64,000 nucleotides of DNA from Bradyrhizobium viridifuturi (GTDB lineage: Bacteria > Pseudomonadota > Alphaproteobacteria > Rhizobiales > Xanthobacteraceae), in the NCBI RefSeq assembly GCF_001238275.1, contig NZ_LGTB01000040.1:1-64000 (forward strand), given 5' to 3'. The position numbers were made by a program, and so were the translations under genes. A model generated the notes under the pieces. It was not told the origin of the DNA. It searched no databases and worked only from the letters and a program-made list of their open reading frames with translations. This document shows, one piece after another, positions 14,562 through 22,567 of this stretch (the stretch's first letter is position 1; every line of letters starts with the position of its first letter).

Positions 14562-15338
14562 ATGGCGCGCAGACTGATCGATATCTCCGTTCCCCTGCAG
14601 AACGATGTTCCGGCCGATCCGCCCGGCAACCACCCGACCATCCAGTACATCGACCATCAGCAGGGGCTGCCGCGCATGCTGCAATTCTTCGATGGCTTGA
14701 AGGCCGCGGATCTGCCCGATGGGCAGGGCTGGGCCGTCGAGCAGGTGTCGCTCTCGACACATAACGGCACGCATCTCGATGCGCCCTGGCATTTCCATCC
14801 GACCATGAACCGCGGTGAGCGATCATGGACCATCGATGAGGTGCCGCTGGAGTGGTGCTTGCAGCCGGGTGTGAAGCTCGACTTCCGGCATCTGCCCGAT
14901 GGCTATGTCGCGACCGCCGGCGATGTCGAAGCCGAGCTGAAGCGTATCGGGCATACGCTGTCGCCGCTCGAGATCGTCGTCGTCAACACCAGTGCCGGCG
15001 CGAAATACGGCCAGCCCGACTACGTCAATTCGGGCTGCGGCATGGGCTATGAGGCGACGATGTATCTGCTCGAGCGCGGCGTGCGGCTGACCGGCATCGA
15101 CGGCTGGAGCTGGGATGCGCCGTTCGTATTCACCGCGAAGAAATATGCCGAGACGAAAGACGCCAGCCTGATCTGGGAAGGCCACAAGGCCGGTCGCCAC
15201 ATCGGCTACTGCCACATCGAGAAGCTGCACAATCTCGAGCTGCTGCCCTCGACCGGGTTCATGGTGTCGTGCTTCCCGGTGAAGATCGAGCGCGCGTCGG
15301 CGGGATGGACGAGGGCGGTCGCCATCCTCGACGGTTAG
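14562..15338 (+). CDS. Cyclase-family metal-dependent hydrolase (kynurenine formamidase-like)
   Basis: The 258-aa protein contains HNGTHLDAPWHF, the H-x-GTH-x-D-x-P-x-H zinc-binding signature of the cyclase/KynB fold, plus later conserved Gly/Asp segments (GIDGWSWD). GGAGG precedes the ATG. Family members hydrolyse formamide or lactone-type bonds; the substrate here cannot be told. No kynurenine pathway genes lie nearby, so the kynB assignment is not made. Confidence 0.85.
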   Translation: MARRLIDISVPLQNDVPADPPGNHPTIQYIDHQQGLPRMLQFFDGLKAADLPDGQGWAVEQVSLSTHNGTHLDAPWHFHPTMNRGERSWTIDEVPLEWCLQPGVKLDFRHLPDGYVATAGDVEAELKRIGHTLSPLEIVVVNTSAGAKYGQPDYVNSGCGMGYEATMYLLERGVRLTGIDGWSWDAPFVFTAKKYAETKDASLIWEGHKAGRHIGYCHIEKLHNLELLPSTGFMVSCFPVKIERASAGWTRAVAILDG

Positions 15339-15688
15339 AGCAGGGCTCAGGCGGTTTTCGGCGGGCGAGGGAACCGGTGGACAGGCTGTTCATTCCCCCA
15401 GATTGTTGCGGCACTGCTACAGCCTGAGGGGGCCGAATCTGCTTTGATGCACGTAGTAGATGCATTAGGTGATCGGGCCGACGGCTCCTCCTCGCGTCCC
15501 GATTTCCGAAGCGTTCTCTCCCGTGACTAGAGCCCCGGCGTCTCCCGGGGCTCTTTCTTGCGCGCCACAGGTTGCCGCGCGCCGGCGAGCCTGATCCCAA
15601 AAAATAATGCCCAAAAGAAAATCAGGTGCGCCGAAACCGACGCACCTGATTCATGTCTTCAATATCGCTTGTGTCGGCCGGGTGGTTG
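15339..15688. other. Intergenic region with small-RNA-like 3' end
   Basis: No protein gene is visible. The segment ends in a C/T-rich stretch (TTCTCTCCCGTGAC) directly before a strong terminator (15529-15559), a layout shared with the small-RNA candidate at 27245-27353. Confidence 0.35.
15529..15559 (+). terminator. Intrinsic terminator
   Basis: AGAGCCCCGG (15529-15538) and CCGGGGCTCT (15545-15554) form a 10-bp stem followed by TTCTT. It lies 190 bases after the cyclase gene and could end that transcript or a separate small RNA. Confidence 0.8.
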
Positions 15689-15955
15689 TTACCACCGGCA
15701 AACGCGAACACCACGCGGGGTCCACCAGCAACGAGGACCGACATAACCGCCATAGTAGCCATAGCCACGACCATAGCCCCAACCGCGGCCGCGGCCCCAG
15801 CCGCCGCGATAGCCCCAGCCACCGCCACGTCCGCGCCAGGCTTGCGCAGGCGCTGTGGTGACGCCGACCAGGATGGCAGAGGTGCTTGCGACATAGACGA
15901 ACAACAAAGCGACTGCTGCGAGGCAACGAGTCAGGATATTGTAGCGTTTAGTCAT
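15689..15955 (-). CDS. Exported Gly/Arg/Trp/Tyr-rich protein
   Basis: The 88-aa product has a long signal sequence (CLAAVALLFVYVASTSAILV, then TTAPAQA) and a repetitive mature part of RGRGWGYGRGYGYYGG type, ending in GPRCWWTPRGVRVCRW with two Cys. GGAG lies about ten bases before the ATG. Similar short secreted glycine-rich proteins ending in a two-Cys motif are frequent in Bradyrhizobium. Function unknown. Confidence 0.75.
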   Translation of the reverse strand: MTKRYNILTRCLAAVALLFVYVASTSAILVGVTTAPAQAWRGRGGGWGYRGGWGRGRGWGYGRGYGYYGGYVGPRCWWTPRGVRVCRW

Positions 15956-16332
15956 TCTGAAGATCTCCAGTCACTTCCAAACATCTGAACTGATGCTGGC
16001 TGTCTCGCTTAGACGCGCGAGACCGGCGTCCGGTTCGAGCATGCTAAGACAATATTTTCACTAAGGTTCTTGCGAGCTTTAACGACTCTATTGAGACCAA
16101 CAGGTAAGGTCAAGTTACAGTCCCCGCCTGCATAGGACGATGCGGTTGCTGCGCTCATCTTGTCGTTCATCCGCCGTTCATTCTGTTCATCTTGCATTGC
16201 ATCGACTTGGCGTCGATCTGATTTGTGCATCGCAGAAGCAGAGATTTGCGATGCACGGAAAGTGCCGTCGAGAACTTGAAGTCGACACGATCATGTTCTC
16301 TGAGCGTTGAGAATCCTCCCTGAAGAGTGCCC
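15956..16332. other. AT-richer intergenic region before the carbamoyltransferase
   Basis: A 73-codon leftward frame (16009-16230) begins MHKSDRRQVDAMQDEQNERR but has no family match or clear binding site, so I do not call it a gene. The region probably holds divergent promoters for the exported protein and the carbamoyltransferase. Confidence 0.35.
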
Positions 16333-18153
16333 ATGCCGAAACAACACACCTACGTCCTTGGTCTCAACGTCTACGACCATGACGTGAGCGCCTGCCTGCT
16401 GCGTGACGGTGCGATCGCCTACGCGATCTCCAAGGAGCGCATCACCCGTGAGAAGCACGCCTCCGGCTTCTACAAGGAAGTCATCGACTACTGCCTGTCC
16501 GCCGAGGGCATCACGCTCGACGACGTCGATCTCGTGGTGCGCAACAGCTACATCCTGCCGGTGCCGGAGATGGAGGAGCGGATGCTCCACCAGGACATGC
16601 CGGGCTTCCTGCCGATCGCCGAGCGCAACGAGGCAATCAAGCATCCGCTGTTTCGTTCCAAATCCGACAAGGTGGTGTCGATCTCGCACCACCTCGCGCA
16701 TGCCTACAGCGCGTTCGCGGTGTCGCCGTTCAAGGATGGCGTCGTGATGATCGTCGACGGCGTCGGCAATTACGAGGCCGATGCGATGGAGTCCTATCCG
16801 AAGGATGGGGCCTCGCCGCTCGCCCGCGAGTCCGAGAGCTATTACAGGTTCGACGACACCAGGCTCGAATGCCTGAAGAAGGTCTTCATGGAGCCGGCGC
16901 GTGGGCTGCTGTCGGACGAGTTCTACAACATGCCCGGTCTCGGTGCGCTCTACAGCCGGGTCTCGACCTATGTTTTCGGCGACTGGAATAAGTGCGGCGA
17001 GCTGATGGGGCTTGCGCCCTATGGCCGCCACGAGCAGGTCGGCCATCTGCTCGAGATGAAGGACGGCAGGCTGCACGTGCCGTTCTGGGGCGCCGAGAAC
17101 CAGCAGCCCTTCGTGCTCGACAGCGGCAACTGGGACAAGAGCCCGACGATGCGGCATTGGGAGGACATCGCCTGGCGGGTGCAGGACGACACCGAGAACG
17201 TGCTACTTGAGCGGGCGCGCTGGCTGCGCGAGAGCACCGGCGCCAAGAACCTCTGCATCGCCGGCGGCGTCGCGCTGAACTGCGTGGCCAACGGGCGGAT
17301 CGCGCGCGAGGCCGGCTTCGAGAACATCTGGATCCAGCCCGCCGCCGGCGATGACGGCATCGCCATCGGCTGCGCCTATTATGGCTGGCTGGAGATTCTG
17401 AAACAACGTCGCTTGTTCGTGATGGAGCACGCCTATGTCGGCCGGCGCTACAGCGACGCGGAGGTGGCGGCCGCGCTACAAAGCTTCCTGGTGCGCATCC
17501 AGATCGATGCGAAGCGCAGCGACAATATCTGCCGCGACACCGCGAGGCTGCTTGCCGACCAGCGCGTGATCGGCTGGTTTCAGGGACCGTCCGAATTCGG
17601 TCCGCGCGCGCTCGGCAATCGCAGCCTGATCGCCGATCCGCGCAAGGCCGAGATGAAGGACATCCTCAACAGCCGCGTCAAGCATCGCCAGGCGTTCCGG
17701 CCGTTCGCGCCGATCGTGCTGGCCGAGCGCATGAAGGAGATCTTCGAGGGCGAGGAGGACTCGCCCTATATGCTGATCGCAAAGCCGGTGCGACCGGAAT
17801 GGCGGGACAGGATTCCGGCGATCGTGCATGTCGACGGTTCGGCGCGGGTGCAAAGCGTGCGGGAAGAAACCAACCCGATGCTCTATCGCCTGCTCAAGGA
17901 ATTCGAGGCGCTGACCGGCGTCCCGGTGCTGATCAACACCTCGTTCAACGTCAAGGGCGAGCCGATCATCGAGACGCCGCAGGATGCGGTGAGCTGCTTC
18001 CTCACCACCGGCATCGACAACCTCGTGCTGCACGACACGCTGGTGTCGAAGACCGCGATGCACAAGGTGGTTACGCCTGTCATGACGACGTTCGGCGACG
18101 TCGCCACCATCGTCTCCTCGACCACCCAGGACGGTAGCCGGGGCGGCGGTTAG
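16333..18153 (+). CDS. NodU/CmcH-type carbamoyltransferase
   Basis: This 606-aa protein has the N-terminal ASKHA-like domain (YVLGLNVYDHDVSACLLRDG; SHHLAHAYSAF with metal-binding His; MIVDGVGNYEAD; IAGGVALNCVANGRI) and the C-terminal carbamoyltransferase domain (FQGPSEFGPRALGNRSLIAD; NTSFNVKGEPIIETPQDAV). Family enzymes transfer carbamoyl from carbamoyl phosphate via carbamoyl-adenylate to sugar or antibiotic hydroxyls. NodU decorates Nod factors, but no nod genes are present here, so the acceptor is unknown. It converges on an OpgC-like membrane protein with a shared terminator between them. Confidence 0.9.
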   Translation: MPKQHTYVLGLNVYDHDVSACLLRDGAIAYAISKERITREKHASGFYKEVIDYCLSAEGITLDDVDLVVRNSYILPVPEMEERMLHQDMPGFLPIAERNEAIKHPLFRSKSDKVVSISHHLAHAYSAFAVSPFKDGVVMIVDGVGNYEADAMESYPKDGASPLARESESYYRFDDTRLECLKKVFMEPARGLLSDEFYNMPGLGALYSRVSTYVFGDWNKCGELMGLAPYGRHEQVGHLLEMKDGRLHVPFWGAENQQPFVLDSGNWDKSPTMRHWEDIAWRVQDDTENVLLERARWLRESTGAKNLCIAGGVALNCVANGRIAREAGFENIWIQPAAGDDGIAIGCAYYGWLEILKQRRLFVMEHAYVGRRYSDAEVAAALQSFLVRIQIDAKRSDNICRDTARLLADQRVIGWFQGPSEFGPRALGNRSLIADPRKAEMKDILNSRVKHRQAFRPFAPIVLAERMKEIFEGEEDSPYMLIAKPVRPEWRDRIPAIVHVDGSARVQSVREETNPMLYRLLKEFEALTGVPVLINTSFNVKGEPIIETPQDAVSCFLTTGIDNLVLHDTLVSKTAMHKVVTPVMTTFGDVATIVSSTTQDGSRGGG

Positions 18154-18178
18154 AGCATGGCCCGGTAGGCCATGCTCT
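18152..18178. terminator. Bidirectional terminator between convergent genes
   Basis: AGAGCATGGCC, a five-base loop and GGCCATGCTCT make a perfect 11-bp stem starting inside the carbamoyltransferase stop codon. The OpgC-like gene ends 12 bases beyond on the other strand. Confidence 0.75.
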
Positions 18179-18189
18179 CATCGTTCGGG

Positions 18190-19353
18190 TCAGGCAGCCT
18201 TCACTGGTGCCGCGGGTTTCGGCGCCGGCGGCTTGACCGGCTTGTCCTGCCGCTTCGACCACGAGATGTAATAGGCCACGATCGTCATGATCGCGATGCC
18301 GGAGATGCTGACGAAGATCTGCGCGAACAGCGAGCCCGAGCTCATCGAGAGCTCGAAATGTCCGACAAAGGACAGGAACACGCCGACGCAGAACACCGCG
18401 AGCGACTGCTGGCCGCAGACGATCAGCGGGTCGAACACCCGCCACTCCAGCGCCGACCAGTCCTTAGGAACGAAGCGGATCACCAGCACCGTGATCACCA
18501 CGAAGTGCAGGAAGCGGTAGGGCGCGAGGTTGGTCTTGTCGTTCGGGTTGAAGGCCGAATACAGCCAGTGCGGGAACATCGCGCCGAAATCCGGGAAGCG
18601 GCCGGCCATCGTCATGATCAGCGCGAAGATCAGATAGGCGACGCAGAACCATAGCGTGTAGCGCGAATTGATGATGTGCATGTTGGCGCGCGCGCCGCCC
18701 ATCGCGCACCATGAGCCGAACACGAACAGCACCTGCCAGGCGAACGGATTGAAGTACCAGGTCCCGGCCGGGTAGGCGGGCAGGTTCCAGCCGAAATGGC
18801 GCGAGACCAGCCACAGCGCGAGCGAGGCCAGCATGGTCCAGTTCGGCTGCCGCAGCATGATCCACAGCACCGGCGGAAACAGGCCCATCAGCACGATGTA
18901 GAGCGGCAGCACGTCGAGATTGACCGGCTTGAATTTCAGGAACAGCCCCTGGCGCAGCGTCTCGGTGGCGTTGTCGACGAGACCGGCGACGTTGAACTCG
19001 TTGATGATCTCGGAATCGCCGAAGCGCAGCGCGAGATAGCTGATCGAGGCGATGTAGATCACGAACAGGATGATGTGGGCGACGTAGAGCTGCCAGACCC
19101 GCTTGGTCAGCCGGGTCGCGCCGACGACGAAGCCCCGCTCCAGCATCATGCGGGCGTAGACGAAGGACGCGGTGTAGCCGGAGATGAAGACGAACAGGTC
19201 CGCGGCGTCGCTGAAGCCGTAATTGCGCGTCGTGATCCAGTTCACGATGTTGTCGGGGATGTGATCGAGGTAGATCGCCCAGTTCGCGATCCCGCGGAAC
19301 AGGTCGAGCCGGAGGTCACGTCCTTTTTCGGGCAAATGAGCGTGGATTTCCAT
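18190..19353 (-). CDS. opgC: OpgC-family membrane acyltransferase-like protein
   Basis: The 387-aa integral membrane protein has about ten hydrophobic helices. Its N-terminal RDLRLDLFRGIANWAIYLDH is the OpgC signature (R-x-D-x-x-RG-x-x-x-x-x-I-x-x-DH). OpgC proteins of other bacteria are needed for succinylation of osmoregulated periplasmic glucans; whether this one modifies cyclic glucans is inference. The ATG at 19353 (MEIHAHLPEKGR) starts at the conserved region; an upstream extension would read through the inverted repeat. The C-terminus is Lys/Pro/Ala-rich. Confidence 0.85.
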   Translation of the reverse strand: MEIHAHLPEKGRDLRLDLFRGIANWAIYLDHIPDNIVNWITTRNYGFSDAADLFVFISGYTASFVYARMMLERGFVVGATRLTKRVWQLYVAHIILFVIYIASISYLALRFGDSEIINEFNVAGLVDNATETLRQGLFLKFKPVNLDVLPLYIVLMGLFPPVLWIMLRQPNWTMLASLALWLVSRHFGWNLPAYPAGTWYFNPFAWQVLFVFGSWCAMGGARANMHIINSRYTLWFCVAYLIFALIMTMAGRFPDFGAMFPHWLYSAFNPNDKTNLAPYRFLHFVVITVLVIRFVPKDWSALEWRVFDPLIVCGQQSLAVFCVGVFLSFVGHFELSMSSGSLFAQIFVSISGIAIMTIVAYYISWSKRQDKPVKPPAPKPAAPVKAA

Positions 19354-19395
19354 GGGGGCGCCGCTTCCTCGAGGTGATGCTGTCGAGAAGACCGC

Positions 19396-19464
19396 GCTGT
19401 GACAATCTGGCCCGGGGGTTCTCCGGAGGCTCTCCCTTGGGCCCCCGGGCCAGATTGTCACAGC
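19396..19464. repeat. 23-bp perfect inverted repeat in the opgC leader
   Basis: The arm at 19396-19418 (GCTGTGACAATCTGGCCC then GGGGG) is perfectly complementary to 19442-19464, with a 23-base loop. It lies 43 bases upstream of the OpgC-like start on its transcribed side, so the leader RNA would fold into an exceptionally stable hairpin. Confidence 0.85.
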
Positions 19465-19610
19465 ACGGCAGAATGACTATACCGGTCCGGCGAAGATGAC
19501 CTCCGAGATCGAGGAATCACCGATCAGATCGTTGAACGGTGTCTCTATACTATCCCGACGGTTTCCTTCAAATCGCTTCCATGTTGCACATCCCACGGGG
19601 CCGACCATCC

Positions 19611-19916
19611 ATGACCGCACGCATTTTTAAGCCCGCCAAAAACGCGATGCAATCGGGACGTGCCAAGACCAAGGCGTGGCAGCTCGACTACGAGCCGGAG
19701 CAGCCGCGCACCGTGGAGCCCCTGATGGGCTGGACCTCGTCGTCCGACATGAAGCAGCAGCTCACGCTGCACTTCGAGACCAAGGAGGAGGCGGTGGCCT
19801 ATTGCGAGCGCAAGGGCATCGCTTACCAGGTGATCGAGCCGAAGGATTCAGCGCACCGACAGATCGCCTACGCCGACAATTTTGCGTTCCGCCGTTGGGA
19901 GCCGTGGACCCACTAG
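19611..19916 (+). CDS. NDUFS4-like accessory subunit of respiratory complex I
   Basis: A 101-aa protein: MTARIFKPAKNAMQSGRAKT, then WQLDYEPEQPRTVEPLMGW, FETKEEAVAYCERKGIAYQV and NFAFRRWEPWTH. This is the ETC complex I subunit family, homologous to mitochondrial NDUFS4 (18 kDa), which associates with the peripheral arm of NADH:ubiquinone oxidoreductase. The start at 19611 matches family length. It stands alone here; the nuo operon is elsewhere. Confidence 0.92.
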   Translation: MTARIFKPAKNAMQSGRAKTKAWQLDYEPEQPRTVEPLMGWTSSSDMKQQLTLHFETKEEAVAYCERKGIAYQVIEPKDSAHRQIAYADNFAFRRWEPWTH

Positions 19917-19964
19917 TCGGTCCCGACTGACTGAACCCACTGGTTGGACCAAGCCGGCCGGCAA

Positions 19965-20471
19965 TCAGATCAGCGCGCCTGGCTTGGCGCCCGCAGCGCC
20001 GGGAATCGGCAGCGGCGCATCCTTGGAGACACCGAGCACCGGAAAGCTTCTGATTTTACGGACGTTCGGCAGGCCGGCGAATTGCAAAAGCTGCTGGCGC
20101 ATGTCGTTGACATCAGGCGCAACGCATCTCAGCATGAAATCGGCGTCGCCCGAGATCCGCCAGCATTGCAGGAAGCGCGGCACCGCCGCCACGGCGGCCT
20201 CGAACGCCTCGATCGCGACCAGGTTCTGGCTGTCGAGCTGAATCAGCACGAAGGTCGTCACCTCATAGCCAAGCAGCCGTTCGTCGAGCGTGGCGCGGAT
20301 CGCCTGCACCACGCCGCGGCTGCGTAGCGCGCGGACCCTCCGCAAGCAGGGTGGGGCCGTGATGCCGACCCGCTCGGCGAGCTCGTTGATCCTGATCCGG
20401 CCGTCGCGTTGCAGCTCGGACAGGATCCGCAGATCGATGTCATCGAGCTGTGGGCGTTCTGTCACAGTCAC
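19965..20471 (-). CDS. Lrp/AsnC-family transcriptional regulator
   Basis: The 168-aa protein has an N-terminal winged helix-turn-helix (LDDIDLRILSELQRDGRIRI; ELAERVGITAPPCLRRVRAL) and a C-terminal RAM ligand-binding domain (ECWRISGDADFMLR-like pattern, here QCWRISGDADFML). The family senses amino acids. Its GTG start overlaps the TetR stop (GTGA at 20468-20471), so both regulators are translationally coupled. Lying next to leucine catabolism, leucine or a related effector is plausible but inferred. Confidence 0.9.
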   Translation of the reverse strand: MTVTERPQLDDIDLRILSELQRDGRIRINELAERVGITAPPCLRRVRALRSRGVVQAIRATLDERLLGYEVTTFVLIQLDSQNLVAIEAFEAAVAAVPRFLQCWRISGDADFMLRCVAPDVNDMRQQLLQFAGLPNVRKIRSFPVLGVSKDAPLPIPGAAGAKPGALI

Positions 20472-21121
20472 GAGCCGGCCACTGCGGTCCGCGGGCTATT
20501 GCCGCCGCTGCGGAGCTCGCCGATCGCGGTCCGCGGCGCGACCCCCGACAGCACCAGCTTCTCATGCGCCGCGATGATGGCGTCGCGGGTCAGCCGACCG
20601 CCGGGGCGATACCAGGTGCACAGCCCGGTCAAGAGCGCGATGATCGCAAAGGTCGCGACCTGGATGTCGACGACCTCGAACACGCCCTCGGCCACGCCAT
20701 CGGCAAGGATCTCGGCCAGCCGCTGCTCATAGGCGCCGCGCAGCGCCACCACGGCGTCGTAGTTCTTCGCATCGAGGCTGCGCAGCTCGGAATTGGCGAT
20801 GAAGACCTCGCGCTTGCGGGTCATGTGATAGGTGACGTGGAAGGCCACGAAGGCGCGCAGCCGTTCGACTGGATCGGCCTTGCCCTCCAGCGCCAGATCA
20901 AGCTCGCGCAGCAAATCGTTGATATGGTCCTGCACCAGATCGAACAGCAGGTCCTGCTTGGTTGAGATATGGTTGTAGAGTGAGCCTGCCTGGATGCCGA
21001 CTTCCGCGGCGAGCTGGCGCAGGCTCATCGCTTCATAGCCGTGCTCGAAGATCAGGCGCACGCCGGCCTTACGGATCGCCTCCAGCGTCGTGGGGCCGTG
21101 TGAGCCGATCGTGCGTGCCAT
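20468..21121 (-). CDS. TetR-family regulator, divergent from leucine catabolism genes
   Basis: A 217-aa protein with the N-terminal TetR helix-turn-helix (GVRLIFEHGYEAMSLRQLAA; EVGIQAGSLYNHISTKQDLL) and an all-helical ligand domain. The start at 21121 (MARTIGSHGPTT) precedes the DNA-binding domain by the usual distance. It is divergent from the acyl-CoA dehydrogenase gene with 192 bases between starts, which suggests it represses that operon and itself, with an acyl-CoA as likely inducer (inference). Confidence 0.9.
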   Translation of the reverse strand: MARTIGSHGPTTLEAIRKAGVRLIFEHGYEAMSLRQLAAEVGIQAGSLYNHISTKQDLLFDLVQDHINDLLRELDLALEGKADPVERLRAFVAFHVTYHMTRKREVFIANSELRSLDAKNYDAVVALRGAYEQRLAEILADGVAEGVFEVVDIQVATFAIIALLTGLCTWYRPGGRLTRDAIIAAHEKLVLSGVAPRTAIGELRSGGNSPRTAVAGS

Positions 21122-21267
21122 CGGGGCCTCGGAGGGGTGTTGGCTTGCCAGGGAGTGCAGGAAACAAGCGAACGACCGTATGTATATCGCATGAAATCGC
21201 TGCAGATTCAATGAGCTGCCGATTTCATGCGCAAACCATAGCACAGTCGCTTGCGAAGCCAAGAAAA

Positions 21268-21283
21268 AAACGTATGATCGTTT
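21268..21283. promoter_or_regulatory. Candidate TetR operator
   Basis: AAACG-TATGAT-CGTTT is an inverted repeat 31 bases before the isovaleryl-CoA dehydrogenase start in the divergent promoter region. A partly similar CCGTATGTATATCGC lies near 21176-21190 closer to the TetR start. Confidence 0.4.
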
Positions 21284-21313
21284 AATTGCAAGATGAATCT
21301 CATGGGAGGGATC

Positions 21314-22486
21314 ATGGCCTCGAACCGGGCGGCAATCTTCAATTTCGACCTTGGCGAGACCGCGGATGCGATCCGCGAGACGGTGCATGATTTCTCGACC
21401 AACGAGATCGCGCCGCGCGCCGCCGAGATCGATCGCTCCAACACTTTCCCGCGCGACCTCTGGCCCAAGATCGGTGCGCTCGGCCTGCACGGCATCACGG
21501 TCGAAGAGGAGTATGGCGGCTCGGGCCTCGGCTATCTCGAGCACTGCATCGCAGTCGAGGAGATTTCGCGGGCGTCAGCCTCGGTCGGGCTGGCCTATGG
21601 CGCCCATTCCAATCTCTGCGTCAACCAGATCCGCCGCAACGGCAACGAGGCCCAGAAGCGCAAATATCTGCCGAAGCTGATCTCGGGCGAGCATGTCGGC
21701 TCGCTGGCGATGTCGGAACCCGGCGCCGGCTCGGATGTGGTCTCGATGAAGACCCGCGCCGACAAGAAGGGCGATCGCTACATCCTCAATGGCAACAAGA
21801 TGTGGATCACCAACGGTCCGCACGCCGAGACACTGGTGGTCTACGCCAAGACCGACGCCAATGCCGGCCCGCGCGGCATGACCGCCTTTATCATCGAAAA
21901 GGGCATGAAGGGATTCTCCACCGCGCAGAAGCTCGACAAGCTCGGCATGCGCGGCTCCGACACCTGCGAACTAGTGTTCGAGGATTGCGAGGTGCCGGAG
22001 GAGAACGTGCTCAACGAAGTCGGTCGCGGCGTCAACGTCCTGATGAGCGGTCTCGACTATGAGCGCGCGGTGCTCGCGGCCGGGCCGATCGGCATCATGC
22101 AGGCCTGCATGGATGTCGTGCTGCCTTACGTGCATGAGCGCAAGCAGTTCGGCGAGCCGATCGGCTCGTTCCAGCTGGTGCAGGGTAAGATCGCCGACAT
22201 GTACACCACGATGAACGCCTCGCGGGCCTATGTCTACGCGGTGGCGAAGGCCTGCGACCGCGGCGAGACCACGCGCGAGGACGCCGCCGGTGCCATCCTC
22301 TATGCTGCGGAGAAGGCCACCCAATGCGCGCTGGATGCGATCCAGCTGCTTGGCGGCAACGGCTACATCAACGAGTATCCGACCGGCCGCCTGCTGCGCG
22401 ACGCAAAACTCTACGAGATTGGCGCCGGCACCAGCGAGATCCGCCGCATGCTGATCGGCCGCGAGCTGTTCGCCAAGACAGCCTGA
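21314..22486 (+). CDS. ivd: Isovaleryl-CoA dehydrogenase
   Basis: This 390-aa acyl-CoA dehydrogenase has the FAD- and substrate-binding motifs MSEPGAGSDVVSMKT and WITNGPHAETLVVYAKTD, the catalytic-Glu region of the isovaleryl type (GLDYERAVLAAGPIGIMQA) and the C-terminal GGNGYINEYPTGRLLRDAKL and IGAGTSEIRRMLIGREL. It oxidises isovaleryl-CoA to 3-methylcrotonyl-CoA, passing electrons to ETF. GGGAGG precedes the ATG at 21314. It is the first gene of a four-gene leucine-degradation operon. Confidence 0.93.
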   Translation: MASNRAAIFNFDLGETADAIRETVHDFSTNEIAPRAAEIDRSNTFPRDLWPKIGALGLHGITVEEEYGGSGLGYLEHCIAVEEISRASASVGLAYGAHSNLCVNQIRRNGNEAQKRKYLPKLISGEHVGSLAMSEPGAGSDVVSMKTRADKKGDRYILNGNKMWITNGPHAETLVVYAKTDANAGPRGMTAFIIEKGMKGFSTAQKLDKLGMRGSDTCELVFEDCEVPEENVLNEVGRGVNVLMSGLDYERAVLAAGPIGIMQACMDVVLPYVHERKQFGEPIGSFQLVQGKIADMYTTMNASRAYVYAVAKACDRGETTREDAAGAILYAAEKATQCALDAIQLLGGNGYINEYPTGRLLRDAKLYEIGAGTSEIRRMLIGRELFAKTA

Positions 22487-22567
22487 GTTTCGCGCGCGAT
22501 CGCGCCACGGCGCGATCGCCCGACGTCCCCGATCCTGTCAGCTCCTCCAACGAAACGTGCAACACCG

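Noticed and set aside
16009..16230. 73-codon minus-strand frame upstream of the carbamoyltransferase
   Set aside because: No family resemblance or clear ribosome-binding site; could be chance in AT-richer DNA.
16333..18153. Calling the carbamoyltransferase nodU
   Set aside because: No other nod gene or nod box is present; the family is broad and includes chromosomal paralogues.
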